In this document: piece by piece, positions 1 through 10,209 of the stretch | How the letters are laid out: every line of letters begins with the position of its first letter | Position numbering within the stretch: position 1 is the stretch's first letter | NCBI GenBank assembly: GCA_026710905.1 | Contig: JAPOQD010000115.1 | Coordinates: forward strand, 1-43,551 | Origin: Halieaceae bacterium | GTDB taxonomy: Bacteria; Pseudomonadota; Gammaproteobacteria; Pseudomonadales; Halieaceae | Direction of reading: 5' to 3' | Length of the DNA: 43,551 nucleotides | Program-made: the position numbers and the translations under genes | Notes under the pieces: model-generated | Database searches by the model: none | The model's input: the letters and a program-made list of their open reading frames with translations, nothing else | What the model was told of the DNA's origin: nothing

Positions 1-2391
1 CGCCTTCCCGGGAGGCGCGCCGATGTGCACCTCTGCCTCGGCCCCCCCACTGGCGAGCCGCAATACATCCAGGTCCAGCCAGCGCATTATCGCATCGCTC
101 TCAATCCGCCCATTCACCCGAATTTCCAGATCATTCAGCCCATCCGCAGCTGCTCCCTGGACAACTTGCGCCTGCAACGGCTGCCCCCATAGCCGAGCCA
201 GCAGATTCGGAGCAGAAAACCCACTCCCGGTGCCATAACCCAGTGTTCCCTGGATATTCTCAACCGATACCCCCAGGACGCCTGTATCCAGCACGACATC
301 TGCAAACTCCGTGGTCAGCTCTACTTTGGTGCTGCGTCCCGGATCACGCAGGTCAAGATTCAATTGCAGAGCAGTAGTCATCTCACCGTCCAATTTCCAG
401 TCCACGAAGGCATCGCCAATCATGCTGCGCAGCGGAGAATCGTTGAGCACAGAGAGCCCATCCTGGGCCGGACCTTGCAAGGCGCCTTTCACCTCTAGCA
501 AAAGTTCACGGCCGGGTCCGCGATTCAGGTTGATTTTGACCAGCTCCGCCTGCGAATCCAGGCAATGCGCCCGCTGCACCAGGGCATCGACTTCAGTATT
601 GTCAACATACAGGGTAGCCAGGGCTTCACTCAGTGGCGGCCAATCCGGGTGGTAATCGACCTCGGCGCTATCGACATTCAGAAACAACTGCATATTGCGG
701 TGAGCCTTGTCATTTTTCCTCATACGGCCGCGGAAGAGAAACCCACCCTCTTCGATATGACCTTCGCCGATACTGCGCCCAAGCCATTGCAACAACGCGG
801 GTGGCAGCGTGCCGGGAAGATACTTGTCCCGATATTTCGCCAAGGTGTCCCGAACTCCGATCAACAAGTCGATCTCGGGGCTGGCAGCAGGCTGTTGCAA
901 GGGTAGCGGCAGGGCCAGTGCAAACAGTCCGTGTACCTCACCCTCTTCGCCGAGCCCGGTAAATCTTCCACTCCACAAATCAAGGCGGTCAGGCTTCACG
1001 CTGAAAGCAAGTTCCGAGGCGAAGTTTTGGTATTCCAGTACATGTTGATACAGTTTGGGAAAGCCGAGGGCGAAATTGCTTGTATCGATCTGCAGCAGTC
1101 CCCCACCGGGAGTCAGGTTCAGGTAGCCTGCAGCATTGTCAATGGACGGCGCAGCCTTCCAGGGATTCAGAGCAAACTCTTCAAAGTTGGCTTGCAGGCG
1201 CCAACTGCCGCTCACTTGTTCAAGGTCGCTCACACTGACTTGCATTCGGGTGAGCTGCCCTTTGGGTGACAAGGTGGCCATAACTTGACTGGCGCCAGCG
1301 GGAATCCACGGCTGCGCCTGCAGAAAGCCGGCCAGGCGGCCAAGATCAATGCTGGAGAAATGCGCCCGCAAGGCGCCATCTTGCAAGCTACCCTTGAATC
1401 CTTGCAAAATAAATTCCGCCGCACCGCTGCCGGCCTCTATCCCGGTGGCGCCAAACTCCCAGCCCTGCTCCACCTGAACTGCTCGCAGCCGCGCTGACAG
1501 CCGGTCCACCAGGATCGGTTCGGCGGCCTCGTCCAGGGGCTTCACGACAAGGTCCAGTGCGGAAAGATCGGCAGTGGAGCGCAACTTGCCCTGACGTACG
1601 CTGAACCACAATTCACTGTCGACAGTACCCCGCGTCATCGTTAATCCTGCGATGGAGGCAAGTTGGGCGTGACCCTCAGCGGCGGATAAGCGTAGATTCA
1701 GGTGCAGGTCGGCATCCAGATCGTCCAGGTCGGTGGGATCTCCAGCGGTTTCGGCAACGAGCCGCAGCCAGGGCTCCTCACCGGGGTCATACAAGGAAAG
1801 TTTGAGGCGGCGAAACTCCTGTTCGCGTAACAAATGCATGGCGCCGCTCCCGCGAAACAGACGGTTTTGGCGTTGCAGGGACCACCGCAAATCACTTACC
1901 AGCAATTGTTCGGTATTGAGCACAAAGCGTATTACCGGTTCGGACAAAAACCCTCGACCGGCGGCGATACTCTCTATCTTCAATTTATCATCAACGCCCA
2001 TCTCGAAATGCAGTTGCACCGCGTCGGCCTGCAGCATGTACAACTGGAGGCTTCGGGTGAGGACGGAATCCAGCAGGTCAAACCCGAGACTCAGCTTCTG
2101 CACCTGCAGAATGGGGCCGTCGTGGGCAGTGCTTGCAACCCTGACCCCGTGTAACTCCAGGTAGGGCGTGAGCGACTCCCAGTGGCCGCGCAAGGAGTCA
2201 GCCTCCACTACAAAATCCAGGCGTGCATTGATCTCGCGCAACAGCTCGGCTCGATACGAGCCAACATTGTTCATGACCATTCGGCCGACACTGATATACA
2301 AGGCCAGCAACACGATGAACGACACGATTCCGCCCCACAGCCAGCGGTTCAGCCTGTAGAGGTGTTGATTCTTCAAGAGCTTGTCCTGCAT
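1..2391 (-). CDS. yhdP: YhdP/AsmA-like envelope lipid transport protein, N-terminal part (runs off the window)
   Basis: The reading frame on the minus strand is open from an ATG at 2391 to the left edge, giving 797 codons of a protein that continues outside the window. Complete YhdP proteins are roughly 1,270 residues. The start reads MQDKLLKNQHLYRLNRW, followed by one hydrophobic segment (about residues 17-35, LWGGIVSFIVLLALYISVG) and then a motif typical of the family, a short region beginning VGSYRAELLREINAR. The rest is weakly patterned beta-rich sequence as in AsmA-type proteins. In Escherichia coli, YhdP is anchored in the inner membrane and spans the periplasm, helping move phospholipid to the outer membrane. 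It lies downstream of mreBCD in the same direction. In many Gammaproteobacteria maf and rng sit between mreD and yhdP, but here they are absent. I checked about the first 650 bases codon by codon and saw no stop; the family call rests on the N-terminus, length, composition and position. Confidence 0.8.
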   Translation of the reverse strand, partial: MQDKLLKNQHLYRLNRWLWGGIVSFIVLLALYISVGRMVMNNVGSYRAELLREINARLDFVVEADSLRGHWESLTPYLELHGVRVASTAHDGPILQVQKLSLGFDLLDSVLTRSLQLYMLQADAVQLHFEMGVDDKLKIESIAAGRGFLSEPVIRFVLNTEQLLVSDLRWSLQRQNRLFRGSGAMHLLREQEFRRLKLSLYDPGEEPWLRLVAETAGDPTDLDDLDADLHLNLRLSAAEGHAQLASIAGLTMTRGTVDSELWFSVRQGKLRSTADLSALDLVVKPLDEAAEPILVDRLSARLRAVQVEQGWEFGATGIEAGSGAAEFILQGFKGSLQDGALRAHFSSIDLGRLAGFLQAQPWIPAGASQVMATLSPKGQLTRMQVSVSDLEQVSGSWRLQANFEEFALNPWKAAPSIDNAAGYLNLTPGGGLLQIDTSNFALGFPKLYQHVLEYQNFASELAFSVKPDRLDLWSGRFTGLGEEGEVHGLFALALPLPLQQPAASPEIDLLIGVRDTLAKYRDKYLPGTLPPALLQWLGRSIGEGHIEEGGFLFRGRMRKNDKAHRNMQLFLNVDSAEVDYHPDWPPLSEALATLYVDNTEVDALVQRAHCLDSQAELVKINLNRGPGRELLLEVKGALQGPAQDGLSVLNDSPLRSMIGDAFVDWKLDGEMTTALQLNLDLRDPGRSTKVELTTEFADVVLDTGVLGVSVENIQGTLGYGTGSGFSAPNLLARLWGQPLQAQVVQGAAADGLNDLEIRVNGRIESDAIMRWLDLDVLRLASGGAEAEVHIGAPPGKA

Positions 2392-2531
2392 GAGCTGGGG
2401 TACAGTAGCATGGCTCCAGAACTTAGAGCAGTATCACTTCAATCAATTCCCCGCCAGGCATGGTCGCCGATTTGGCCCGGATATGGCGCCAGCCTGGATC
2501 GAGAGGCTGGAATTACGATGGCCGAGTTTTT

Positions 2532-3014
2532 TCACTGCACATGATAGGTGCGGCGTTGATGACGTAACACTAACAACACACCCGGCCACAGGGCGGCGCC
2601 CGACACTGCCGAAACCAAAAACCATAGATCGGGAGCTCCCGCACCCGCCATATTCTGTATCCACTGACATAGGATCTGGTGTACGCCCAACATCAGGAAA
2701 ACCGACAGGGCTTGCTGCCACAAGTTCAATGCTCGCAAGCGCTGATGGAACAGCAGTGAAAACCAGGCGAGCACTGACAGGGACAGGGCATTCTGGCCTA
2801 GCACAGCCCCTTCAAAAACATCCAGTAACAGCCCGGCGACAAAGGCCGCGCCAATACCTACCCGTTGTGGCAATGCGATTGCCCAGTAGATCAAAACCAG
2901 CGCCACCCACTCCGGACGAGCCCATTCAGCCCATCTGGGCAAGGGGTATATTGCCAGAAAATAGGCAACTGAAAAGCTGAGGGCAATCACCCACTGGCCA
3001 CGGGCCTCATCCAC
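2532..3014 (-). CDS. mreD: Rod-shape-determining protein MreD
   Basis: This is a 160-residue polytopic inner-membrane protein of the elongasome, matching the usual MreD length of about 160. Hydrophobic segments include VIALSFSVAYFLAIYPL, VALVLIYWAIALP, GIGAAFVAGLLLDVFEGAVLG and further helices toward the C-terminus. The segment VAGLLLDVFEGAVLGQNALS is the characteristic MreD stretch. I chose a GTG start at 3014, which overlaps the mreC stop codon (TGA at 3009-3007). The longer frame that begins at 3176 only reads backwards through mreC in another frame. Close overlap implies translational coupling with mreC. It acts with MreB and MreC to organise lateral peptidoglycan synthesis. Confidence 0.88.
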   Translation of the reverse strand: MDEARGQWVIALSFSVAYFLAIYPLPRWAEWARPEWVALVLIYWAIALPQRVGIGAAFVAGLLLDVFEGAVLGQNALSLSVLAWFSLLFHQRLRALNLWQQALSVFLMLGVHQILCQWIQNMAGAGAPDLWFLVSAVSGAALWPGVLLVLRHQRRTYHVQ

Positions 3015-3819
3015 GGCGATAAGCCAGTAATACGTGGCGGCTGCGGTCCAGTTGCGCCTTTGGTCTGACCCTGGCGCTGACAAAAGCCCGGCCCGGGTCC
3101 CGTTCCAGCGCAGTGACCACCCCCACCGGATAACCCTCTGGGAAACGTCCGCCCAGGCCCGAGGTGACCAGTACATCCCCCACCTTTATATCCGTAGTAA
3201 AAGAGACTTGCCGCAGGTTCATTTGATACTGTTTCCCACTGCCTTCAACAATTGCTCGTACTCCGTTGCGAATCACCCGCACAGGGACCGCATGAGTAAG
3301 GTCTGTGACCAACAACACCCGCGAACTGGTGCTGCTCACCTCGATCACCTGCCCCATCAAGCCGTCTGCGTCCAGTACGGGTTGCCCCACATAAACGCCA
3401 TCCCTCTTACCCTTGTCGAGAACCACCAAGTGACGAGCCGGGTCTGGCCCGATACCGATCAACTCAGCCGCCTGCATATCCTCAGGAAGTGTCAATCTGG
3501 CGGCAAATAATTTCCGCAGCCTTTCATTTTCCGCCCGCAATGCCAACATTTGCTGGAGCTGACCCTTGAGTAACAACTCCTGCTCACGCAGTTGCCGGTT
3601 CTGTTTCAACAAGCTGGTCCGGGAAACGAGATTTTCCCCACCCCAAACGCCCAGCCGCGCACCGGTATCCACCAGCCAGTAAAATGGGAAGGCTATATTA
3701 GACAGGGCGGCGCGCGTGGCATGCAATTGATTGAAACCAAGGTCCGCAAGAATCAGAAGCAGCGCAAGCACCACGGCGGTCGTAAAACGCCTGGTGGAGG
3801 AGATATCTTTCAAGAACAA
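3007..3819 (-). CDS. mreC: Rod-shape-determining protein MreC
   Basis: The 270-residue product is a bitopic inner-membrane protein whose periplasmic part links the MreB cytoskeleton to penicillin-binding proteins and RodA. A single N-terminal transmembrane segment lies near residues 13-30 (TTAVVLALLLILADLGF). A heptad-rich coiled coil follows at about residues 65-105 (LLKQNRQLREQELLLKGQLQ and onward). The beta-rich MreC domain then contains the family signatures LVVLDKGKRDGVYVGQPV, GLMGQVIEV, VLLVTDLTHAVPV and GDVLVTSGLGGRFPEGYPVG. It lies between mreB (52 bp upstream) and mreD (overlapping), the standard mreBCD order. Confidence 0.95.
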   Translation of the reverse strand: MFLKDISSTRRFTTAVVLALLLILADLGFNQLHATRAALSNIAFPFYWLVDTGARLGVWGGENLVSRTSLLKQNRQLREQELLLKGQLQQMLALRAENERLRKLFAARLTLPEDMQAAELIGIGPDPARHLVVLDKGKRDGVYVGQPVLDADGLMGQVIEVSSTSSRVLLVTDLTHAVPVRVIRNGVRAIVEGSGKQYQMNLRQVSFTTDIKVGDVLVTSGLGGRFPEGYPVGVVTALERDPGRAFVSARVRPKAQLDRSRHVLLAYRRG

Positions 3820-3871
3820 GAGTTTGATGACAAATTCTCTTGGTCAGGCCGAAAGACGGCGAAGGAGCGTA

Positions 3872-4909
3872 CTACTTGGTAGACAAAAGTTGCAAGGTAC
3901 GGCGGTCCATTTGCTCTATTGCAATGCCGCCACCGCGGACTACACAGGTGAGTGGCTCCTTGGCCAGAACCACAGGTACGCCCGTGGTCTCGGCAAGCAG
4001 AATATCAAGGCCACGCAGTAAGGCCCCACCACCGGTCAGCACAATACCGCTCTCGGCAATATCGGAAGCCAATTCCGGTGGAGAGTGCTCCAATACCCTC
4101 ACCACGGCCTGCTTGATCTGCGCCAGAGGTGTCTGAAACGCTTCCAGTATCTCAATGGAGTTCAGCGTAAAGGTTTTAGGCACTCCCTCCGCCAGATTGC
4201 GGCCGCGCACATCGATTTCCCGCTGTTCAATGACCGGATGGGCGCAACCCACCTCCTGCTTGATACGTTCCGCGGTAACGTCACCGATCAAGCTGCCATG
4301 GCGACGGCGCACGTAGGAGATAATAGCCTCGTCAAAACGGTCCCCGCCAACCCGGATAGATTCCCGATAGACCACCCCGTTCAGGGAAAGAATGGCGATT
4401 TCTGTGGTACCGCCGCCCACATCCACCACCATGGAGCCAGTGGCGTCATCCACCTGCAGTCCAGCGCCAATCGCCGCTGCCATGGGTTCCTCGATCAGGT
4501 GTACTTCGCGAGCCCCGGCGCCAATCGCCGACTCACGGATAGCCCGTCGCTCGACCTGGGTCGACATACAGGGGACACAAATCAAAACTCGGGGGCTGGG
4601 TAGAAAAAAACTGCGTTTGTGTACCTTGGCAATGAAAAACTGCAGCATTTTCTCGGTTACCTGAAAGTCTGCGATCACTCCGTCTCTGAGAGGGCGTATG
4701 GAAACAATGTTGTCCGGCGTACGCCCGAGCATGCGCCAGGCCCCGATGCCCACCGCTTCGACTGTTTTCTGGCCGTTTAGCTCACGAAGCGCAACAACGG
4801 AGGGTTCATTGAGCACCACTCCCTGATCACGAACGTAAATGAGGGTATTCGCCGTCCCCAGGTCAATGGACAGGTCATTTGAAAACAGTCCGCGAAGCCA
4901 TTTGAACAT
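3872..4909 (-). CDS. mreB: Rod-shape-determining actin homologue MreB
   Basis: The 345-residue protein is a full-length MreB, the actin-like ATPase that forms membrane-associated filaments and directs lateral wall synthesis. Visible actin-fold motifs are the phosphate 1 loop [11 protein letters not shown] (near residue 17), phosphate 2 [13 protein letters not shown] (near residue 165) and the adenosine motif [17 protein letters not shown] (near residue 288). The N-terminus [19 protein letters not shown] carries the short amphipathic helix that anchors Gram-negative MreB to the membrane. It is first in the mreBCD operon and divergent from gatC across a 206-bp gap, the arrangement found in Pseudomonas. 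Confidence 0.97.
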   Translation of the reverse strand: MFKWLRGLFSNDLSIDLGTANTLIYVRDQGVVLNEPSVVALRELNGQKTVEAVGIGAWRMLGRTPDNIVSIRPLRDGVIADFQVTEKMLQFFIAKVHKRSFFLPSPRVLICVPCMSTQVERRAIRESAIGAGAREVHLIEEPMAAAIGAGLQVDDATGSMVVDVGGGTTEIAILSLNGVVYRESIRVGGDRFDEAIISYVRRRHGSLIGDVTAERIKQEVGCAHPVIEQREIDVRGRNLAEGVPKTFTLNSIEILEAFQTPLAQIKQAVVRVLEHSPPELASDIAESGIVLTGGGALLRGLDILLAETTGVPVVLAKEPLTCVVRGGGIAIEQMDRRTLQLLSTK

Positions 4910-5048
4910 ATTCAGCAGTACACCTTGTAAAACCGGAATGCAAACTTTTGCCGTATTTGAGGCGAAAAAGACTCGTCACTTCAATACGTTACATGAAGGT
5001 TTTTGTTACAGGCGCAGACTCTACCAAGTGCGGGGATTATCGGCAAGA

Positions 5049-5069
5049 CGCAAATATGTTAGATTTGCG
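5049..5069. promoter_or_regulatory. Inverted repeat in the mreB-gatC divergent intergenic region
   Basis: CGCAAAT and ATTTGCG form 7-bp arms around the 7-bp loop ATGTTAG. The site lies 47 bp upstream of the gatC start and 140 bp from the mreB start. It may be an operator or part of the gatC promoter region. No regulator is linked, so the role is unknown. Confidence 0.3.
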
Positions 5070-5115
5070 CCGCTGTTCCCGAAGCACCCCGAATCACTGC
5101 CGAGCCTAAGCCGTA

Positions 5116-5403
5116 ATGTCTATAGAGCAAGCCGAAATAGCGAAGATTGCCGAGCTGGCGAAAATTCGTATAGCCGACCGGGAAATCGGCGAAGTCACCA
5201 GCCGTATTGCCAGTATTCTGGCCATGGTGGAGCAGATGCAGGTGGTGGATACCAGCGGCCTTGAACCCATGGCTCACCCATTGGACGCCAGCCAACGGCT
5301 GCGGCCGGATGTGGTAATGGAAACGGATCAACGGGAGCAATTTCAGCCTCTCGCCCCGGAACTGGAAGACGATTTGTACCTTGTGCCAAGGGTCCTCGAC
5401 TAG
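5116..5403 (+). CDS. gatC: Aspartyl/glutamyl-tRNA amidotransferase subunit C
   Basis: This 95-residue protein is GatC, the small subunit that wraps around GatA and stabilises the GatCAB complex, which converts Glu-tRNA(Gln) or Asp-tRNA(Asn) to the amidated form. The family pattern is visible: an N-terminal helix IAKIAELAKIRI, a central stretch ILAMVEQMQVVDTSGLEPMAHPL, and the C-terminal RPDVVMETDQREQFQPLAPE with LYLVPRVLD. It is first in gatCAB. Its presence suggests that the organism lacks GlnRS or AsnRS, which cannot be tested here. The TAG stop codon is immediately followed by CCCGCATATT, the end sequence of a MITE seen elsewhere in the window. Confidence 0.95.
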   Translation: MSIEQAEIAKIAELAKIRIADREIGEVTSRIASILAMVEQMQVVDTSGLEPMAHPLDASQRLRPDVVMETDQREQFQPLAPELEDDLYLVPRVLD

Positions 5404-5455
5404 CCCGCATATTGCACCCTCCGGGCACATGGCACCCTCCGGGCACATGGCACCC
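5402..5455. repeat. MITE-end-like sequence plus 18-bp tandem repeat between gatC and gatA
   Basis: The gatC stop codon runs into AGCCCGCATATTGCACC, which matches the left ends of the MITEs at 17451 and 39162. The 18-bp unit GCACCCTCCGGGCACATG follows twice in perfect tandem (5414-5431 and 5432-5449), with a third partial copy to 5455. The stretch lengthens the gatC-gatA gap to 131 bp, whereas gatA-gatB is 4 bp. Confidence 0.7.
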
Positions 5456-5534
5456 GATCGCTTGAGGTTATTTGGAAAGTTTATGTCTATCAATGTGTCA
5501 TTCATGCAGTGTATTTTTGGGTCAGGATACTGAA

Positions 5535-6986
5535 ATGCCAGCTCAAACCATTACGGCGCTGCTGAAAGGGATGTGCAACAAGGAATTTTCGAGTGTCGAG
5601 ATTACCCGCGGCTATCTGGCCAGCATTGCTGCCAACAACCCTGGCCTGAACGCCTTCATTACCGTAACCGGCGAAACCGCCCTGGCTCAGGCCGGAGCCG
5701 CTGACCAGCGCCGCGCCAATGGTGAAAATACCCCCCTGCTGGGTGTTCCCCTGGCCCATAAGGACATATTCTGTACTCGTGGTGTACGCACCAGTTGCGG
5801 TTCGCGTATGTTGGGCAACTTTGTCCCTCCCTATGATGCCACGGTGATCAGTAAATTGAATGCTGCCGGGAGTATCAGCCTTGGCAAGACCAATATGGAT
5901 GAATTCGCCATGGGGTCTTCCACCGAAACCAGCTTCTACGGACCGACCCTGAATCCCTGGGCAAGGGACCGGGTGCCCGGCGGCTCTTCCGGCGGCTCTG
6001 CAGTCGCGGTAGCTGCCGGCCTGGCGCCCGCTGCAACCGGTACCGATACCGGCGGTTCAATTCGTCAACCCGCGGCCCTGTGTGGTCTCACCGGGATCAA
6101 ACCCACCTACGGGCGTGTGTCCCGCCTCGGCATGGTTGCTTTCGCCTCCAGTCTGGACCAGGCCGGCCCCATGGCCAGGACTGCCGAAGACTGTGCATTG
6201 TTACTGTCGGCCATGGCAGGCTTTGATCCCGCCGATTCCACTTCAATCGACCGTGAAGTGGAAGACTATCGCTCCCAGCTGAATCGGGGCCTCAGCGGCC
6301 TGAAGGTGGGTGTTCCCACAGAATATTTCAACGCCGCTCTGGATGACGGTATCGCCGGTGTGGTGCTCGAGGGTCTTCGGCAACTGGAACAAATGGGCGT
6401 AACTCTGGTCGACATATCCCTGCCGCATACCGATCTGTGCGTGTCCGCCTACTATGTCATCGCTCCCGCCGAGGCTTCCACCAACCTGTCCCGCTACGAT
6501 GGCGTACGCTATGGATATCGCTGCGCAGAGCCAAGCGACCTGCACGACCTGTACTCTCGAACCCGCGAAGAAGGCTTCGGAGCCGAAGTAAAACGCCGTA
6601 TCCTGGTGGGCACCTACGCCCTCTCCGCAGGTTACTATGAAGCCTACTACCGCAAGGCCCAGCAAATTCGCCGCCTGTTGCAGCAAGACTTTGTGCGGGC
6701 CTTTGAGCAAGTGGATATCATTGCCGGGCCCACCACTCCTCACCTGGCCTGGCGCTTTGGGGAGAAGTCCAGCGATCCCATCGCCATGTACCTGGAAGAC
6801 AGTTACACCCTGGGGGTCAACCTGGCGGGGCTTCCCGCCATCTCCGCGCCCGCCGGCTTCAGCGAACAATTACCGGTGGGCATGCAACTTATCGGTGATT
6901 ATTTCTCCGAGGGAAGACTTCTTAACGTGGCCCACCAGTTTCAGCAGCAGACAGATTGGCACCAACGCACTCCCGTGAGGAATTGA
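5535..6986 (+). CDS. gatA: Aspartyl/glutamyl-tRNA amidotransferase subunit A
   Basis: GatA is the glutaminase subunit. It releases ammonia from glutamine and passes it to GatB. Starting at ATG 5535 the protein is 483 residues, the usual GatA length. An in-frame upstream ATG at 5472 would add 21 residues unlike the family, and 5535 has a CAGGA element about 9 bp upstream. The amidase-signature triad is visible as K76 (PLAHKDIF), S151 (PGGSSGGSA) and S175 ([10 protein letters not shown]). The C-terminus has the family motif [11 protein letters not shown]. It sits in gatCAB, 131 bp after gatC across a repeat, and 4 bp before gatB. Confidence 0.97.
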   Translation: MPAQTITALLKGMCNKEFSSVEITRGYLASIAANNPGLNAFITVTGETALAQAGAADQRRANGENTPLLGVPLAHKDIFCTRGVRTSCGSRMLGNFVPPYDATVISKLNAAGSISLGKTNMDEFAMGSSTETSFYGPTLNPWARDRVPGGSSGGSAVAVAAGLAPAATGTDTGGSIRQPAALCGLTGIKPTYGRVSRLGMVAFASSLDQAGPMARTAEDCALLLSAMAGFDPADSTSIDREVEDYRSQLNRGLSGLKVGVPTEYFNAALDDGIAGVVLEGLRQLEQMGVTLVDISLPHTDLCVSAYYVIAPAEASTNLSRYDGVRYGYRCAEPSDLHDLYSRTREEGFGAEVKRRILVGTYALSAGYYEAYYRKAQQIRRLLQQDFVRAFEQVDIIAGPTTPHLAWRFGEKSSDPIAMYLEDSYTLGVNLAGLPAISAPAGFSEQLPVGMQLIGDYFSEGRLLNVAHQFQQQTDWHQRTPVRN

Positions 6987-6990
6987 ATTC

Positions 6991-8445
6991 ATGCCCTGGG
7001 AAACCGTTATCGGCCTGGAAGTACATGTGCAACTTGCTACCCGGTCAAAGATTTTTTCCGCGGCCGCGACCCGCTTTGGCGCAGAGCCGAACAGTCAGGC
7101 CTGTGCTATTGATCTGGCCATGCCGGGGATGCTGCCGCTCGTCAATGCGGAGGCGGTTCGCCTGGCAGTGTTGTTCGGGCTGGGCATCGACGCCGAAATC
7201 AGCCATCGCTGCGTTTTTGATCGCAAAAACTACTTCTATCCGGACCTGCCCAAGGGCTATCAAATTTCCCAGTTTCACCAGCCCGTGGTGGGGAAAGGCA
7301 AGGTGGAAATCCAAAAGGCTGACGGCAGCGGCAAGTTCATAGGAATTACCCGCGCGCACCTGGAAGAGGACGCTGGCAAGTCCCTGCACGATCTTTTTCA
7401 GGGTCGCTCCGGTATAGACCTGAACCGGGCCGGAACCCCGCTGTTGGAAATTGTCTCGGAACCGGACCTCAGTTCAGCCGTTGAAGCCGTCGCCTACCTG
7501 AAGACCATCCACTCTCTAGTGACCTATCTGGGTGTTTCGGATGGCAATATGGCGGAAGGTTCCATGCGCTGTGATGTCAACCTCTCGCTACGGCCCACCG
7601 GCACTGAGAAACTGGGGGTTCGCACTGAAATCAAGAACGTCAATTCGTTCCGTTTCGTTGAGAAAGCCATCCAGGTTGAACAACAACGTCAATTGGACAT
7701 TCTGGAAGCCGGCGGTCAGATTGAACAGGAAACTCGCCTGTACGACCCGGAGCGTAATGAAACCCGCCCCATGCGCAGCAAGGAAGTCGCCAATGATTAC
7801 CGCTACTTCCCCGAGCCTGACCTGCTTCCGGTGCTTATCGACAGGTACTATATTGAACAACTTCGCGATTCCCTGCCGGAATTGCCCCGGCAGAAGCGGG
7901 CCCGCTTTGTTCAGGACTATCAACTGAGCGGCTACGATGCGCTGGTACTATCCAGTTCGCGCGAACTGGCGGACTATTTTGAAGATGTGGTCAAGACCTG
8001 CGGCAATCCCAAACTGGCCGCCAACTGGGTGCAGGTGGAGTTATTGGGCCAGTTACACAGGGCCGGTTTGGAGATTGAAGACAGCCCGGTCAGCGCCACC
8101 GGCCTGGGTGAGTTGATTACCCGTATACTGGACCAAAGTATTTCCGGAAAAATCGCCAAGCAGGTGTTTGAGGGAATGTGGAGCGGCCAGGGTAGTGCCG
8201 ATCAGATCATCGCCGCCAACGGTCTTCAGCAAGTCAGCGACAGCGGCAAGCTGGAAGCCATGGTGGAACAGGTGATCGCCCAACATCCGGCCCAGGTTGA
8301 AAAATACCTGGCGGCCGACCCCGGAAAACGCAAGAAGATGCTGGGTTTCTTCGTCGGGCAGGTCATGAAGGCTTCACAGGGTCAGGCGCATCCGCAACTG
8401 GTGAATGAATGGCTGCACAGGAAGCTGAAAGCAGGACAAGGATGA
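6991..8445 (+). CDS. gatB: Aspartyl/glutamyl-tRNA amidotransferase subunit B
   Basis: GatB is the tRNA-binding kinase/amidotransferase subunit that phosphorylates the mischarged Glu or Asp carboxylate and amidates it with ammonia from GatA. The 484-residue length is normal. Family motifs are [13 protein letters not shown] at the N-terminus, [18 protein letters not shown] near residue 80, [19 protein letters not shown] near residue 137, and [13 protein letters not shown] near residue 190. The C-terminal tail domain (roughly residue 330 onward) resembles YqeY, as expected. Its stop overlaps the next start in ATGA, which suggests coupling to the PA4642-type gene. Confidence 0.97.
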   Translation: MPWETVIGLEVHVQLATRSKIFSAAATRFGAEPNSQACAIDLAMPGMLPLVNAEAVRLAVLFGLGIDAEISHRCVFDRKNYFYPDLPKGYQISQFHQPVVGKGKVEIQKADGSGKFIGITRAHLEEDAGKSLHDLFQGRSGIDLNRAGTPLLEIVSEPDLSSAVEAVAYLKTIHSLVTYLGVSDGNMAEGSMRCDVNLSLRPTGTEKLGVRTEIKNVNSFRFVEKAIQVEQQRQLDILEAGGQIEQETRLYDPERNETRPMRSKEVANDYRYFPEPDLLPVLIDRYYIEQLRDSLPELPRQKRARFVQDYQLSGYDALVLSSSRELADYFEDVVKTCGNPKLAANWVQVELLGQLHRAGLEIEDSPVSATGLGELITRILDQSISGKIAKQVFEGMWSGQGSADQIIAANGLQQVSDSGKLEAMVEQVIAQHPAQVEKYLAADPGKRKKMLGFFVGQVMKASQGQAHPQLVNEWLHRKLKAGQG

Positions 8446-8735
8446 AGAAAGACAAGGCGAAAGTCATCGATGAAGTCTGGACCGAGGTGCGAATCAAGGG
8501 TTTTCTCACCCTCAAATCCTATGATGAAGTGGAAACTGACTTCCACATGCTGCTCAAGGCATACCAAAGTATGCGCGCGGAGGATTTCGAGAAATTTGTG
8601 GGCTTTTTCGTGACCGAGGGCCGCAGTATCAATGCCACCAATCCACAAGGTCAAACCGTGCTTTCCATCGTCCGGCAACATCGTCGCTCCAGCGAATACG
8701 CAGACATTCTGCGCCGGGCCGGTGCTGGTCCCTAG
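8442..8735 (+). CDS. PA4642-family small protein of unknown function
   Basis: Starting at the ATG that overlaps the gatB stop codon (ATGA, 8442), this is a 97-residue soluble protein. The beginning [20 protein letters not shown] and the middle [21 protein letters not shown] match the pattern I recall for Pseudomonas aeruginosa PA4642, a conserved family of unknown function in Pseudomonadales and relatives. The C-terminal half, with [17 protein letters not shown], looks like a single degenerate ankyrin-type repeat. A longer frame from 8409 reads through gatB and is not preferred. No function is assigned, and overlap with gatB suggests co-expression with the amidotransferase. Confidence 0.82.
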   Translation: MKKDKAKVIDEVWTEVRIKGFLTLKSYDEVETDFHMLLKAYQSMRAEDFEKFVGFFVTEGRSINATNPQGQTVLSIVRQHRRSSEYADILRRAGAGP

Positions 8736-8757
8736 CAGCAAGCTGCTGCCTCCTGTT

Positions 8758-10101
8758 TCAGTGAGTAGCGCTTTCCAGTAATTCCGAGGGCGGAAATACA
8801 CAACTCAGTTTTTCTCCCAGCAGGGCCTCGATGTCCGGCAACAGAAAGGCATCGTCTTCACTGGCAAAACTGATGGATATGCCGGTTGCCCCGGCGCGGC
8901 CGGTGCGGCCGATACGGTGTACATAATCCTTGGGGTCTTCGGGCAAATTGAAATTCACCACGTGGCTGACACTGTCCACATGGATACCCCGCCCGGCAAC
9001 ATCGGTTGCCACCAACACCTTGATGGCGCCGGCCTTGAGCTGCTCAAGGGTCCGGGTGCGTTTGTGCTGCGGTATATCGCCTGACAGGACGCCACAGCGA
9101 AAGCCTCCGTTGCGCAACCGCTCATACAGACGCCGCACCTGGTCGCGGCGATTGGCGAATACGATTACGCTACTGGCCTCCGGTGTCCGCAGCAGGTTGG
9201 ACAAAAATTTAAAACGTTGATCACTGTTGAGCATGTAAACTCTTTGCTCCACGCTGTCGATAGCCACCTGCTCCGGCTTGATGTCAATATGCGCCGCCTC
9301 GAAGGTCCACTGCCGGGCCAAATTGATAATGTCCTGTTCAAAGGTGGCGCTGAATAACAGCGTCTGGCGGTGAGATTTCTCAGGGGTGGCGCGGACAATA
9401 CGTTTCACCTGGGGAATAAAACCCATGTCTAGCATGCGGTCGGCCTCATCCAGCACCAGAATCTCCACACGGTCCAGGAACAGGTCGCGCCGGCCCATGA
9501 AATCCAGCAAACGGCCGGGAGTAGCGGCTACGATATCCACCACCTGCCGCTGTAGAACCTGTAACTGCTTCTGATAGTCCATTCCGCCAATCAGGGTGGC
9601 GATTTTTACGCCCGTATACTTGGCCAGGTCAGAGGCATCGGCGGCGATCTGCATGACCAGTTCGCGGGTAGGGGCGATGATCAGGGCGCGGGGTTCACCG
9701 ATAAAGCGCTCTTGCCCGGTAGGGTTGTTGAGCAGGTCGTTGAGAATGGTAATCAGAAAGGCGGCGGTTTTTCCGGTGCCGGTCTGGGCTTTGCCAATGG
9801 CGTCATGACCCTGCATGGCAACGGGCAAAATCGCCGCCTGAATCGGCGAACAATATTGAAAACCCAAGTCGGCAATGCCGTGCATGATGGATTCATGCAA
9901 TTCCAGATCGTGAAATCGGGTCTCACCCTCCTGCTCAGGAACGTGGAACTGGGCCAGACTCCAAGGCTCCACCGTGCCAGCCCGCTGTTGTTTTCTACTC
10001 ACTCCGCCGTACTCATGGTGAAAAATGCGCGGCATTCTATCACTTTTACCCCGCATGTGTTGGCCGCGAGGAGGTTCCGCTTCGGAGCTTGTTCCAATCA
10101 T
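8758..10101 (-). CDS. rhlB: DEAD-box ATP-dependent RNA helicase RhlB
   Basis: This 447-residue DEAD-box helicase unwinds structured RNA and, in Gammaproteobacteria, works with RNase E in mRNA decay. Motifs are in order: Q-motif region GFQYCSPIQ (residues 80-88), Walker A AQTGTGKT (105-112), PTREL (144-148), TPGR, DEAD (218-221), SAT (251-253), the RGI motif within VAGRGIHVD, and HRIGRTGR (395-402). The lead-in [21 protein letters not shown] resembles Pseudomonas RhlB rather than RhlE or SrmB. The first about 25 residues are not family-like, so translation may begin at Met16 or Met23. It is convergent with the PA4642-type gene, 22 bp apart. A small GCAGC-AA-GCTGC hairpin lies in that gap. Confidence 0.9.
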   Translation of the reverse strand: MIGTSSEAEPPRGQHMRGKSDRMPRIFHHEYGGVSRKQQRAGTVEPWSLAQFHVPEQEGETRFHDLELHESIMHGIADLGFQYCSPIQAAILPVAMQGHDAIGKAQTGTGKTAAFLITILNDLLNNPTGQERFIGEPRALIIAPTRELVMQIAADASDLAKYTGVKIATLIGGMDYQKQLQVLQRQVVDIVAATPGRLLDFMGRRDLFLDRVEILVLDEADRMLDMGFIPQVKRIVRATPEKSHRQTLLFSATFEQDIINLARQWTFEAAHIDIKPEQVAIDSVEQRVYMLNSDQRFKFLSNLLRTPEASSVIVFANRRDQVRRLYERLRNGGFRCGVLSGDIPQHKRTRTLEQLKAGAIKVLVATDVAGRGIHVDSVSHVVNFNLPEDPKDYVHRIGRTGRAGATGISISFASEDDAFLLPDIEALLGEKLSCVFPPSELLESATH

Positions 10102-10209
10102 TCCAGGCCGCTGGCCGTGCGGCGATGGGTTGATAATTGACGGTAGAATTTGAAAGCTGTCCCGCCCGGATGTTTTCCTGCAAGGCGTCCCTGTACGTTT
10201 ATCCGGCTA

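Noticed and set aside
3007-3176. Upstream extension of mreD to 3176
   Set aside because: The added 54 residues are encoded within mreC in another frame and do not look like an MreD N-terminus. The GTG at 3014 gives the family length.
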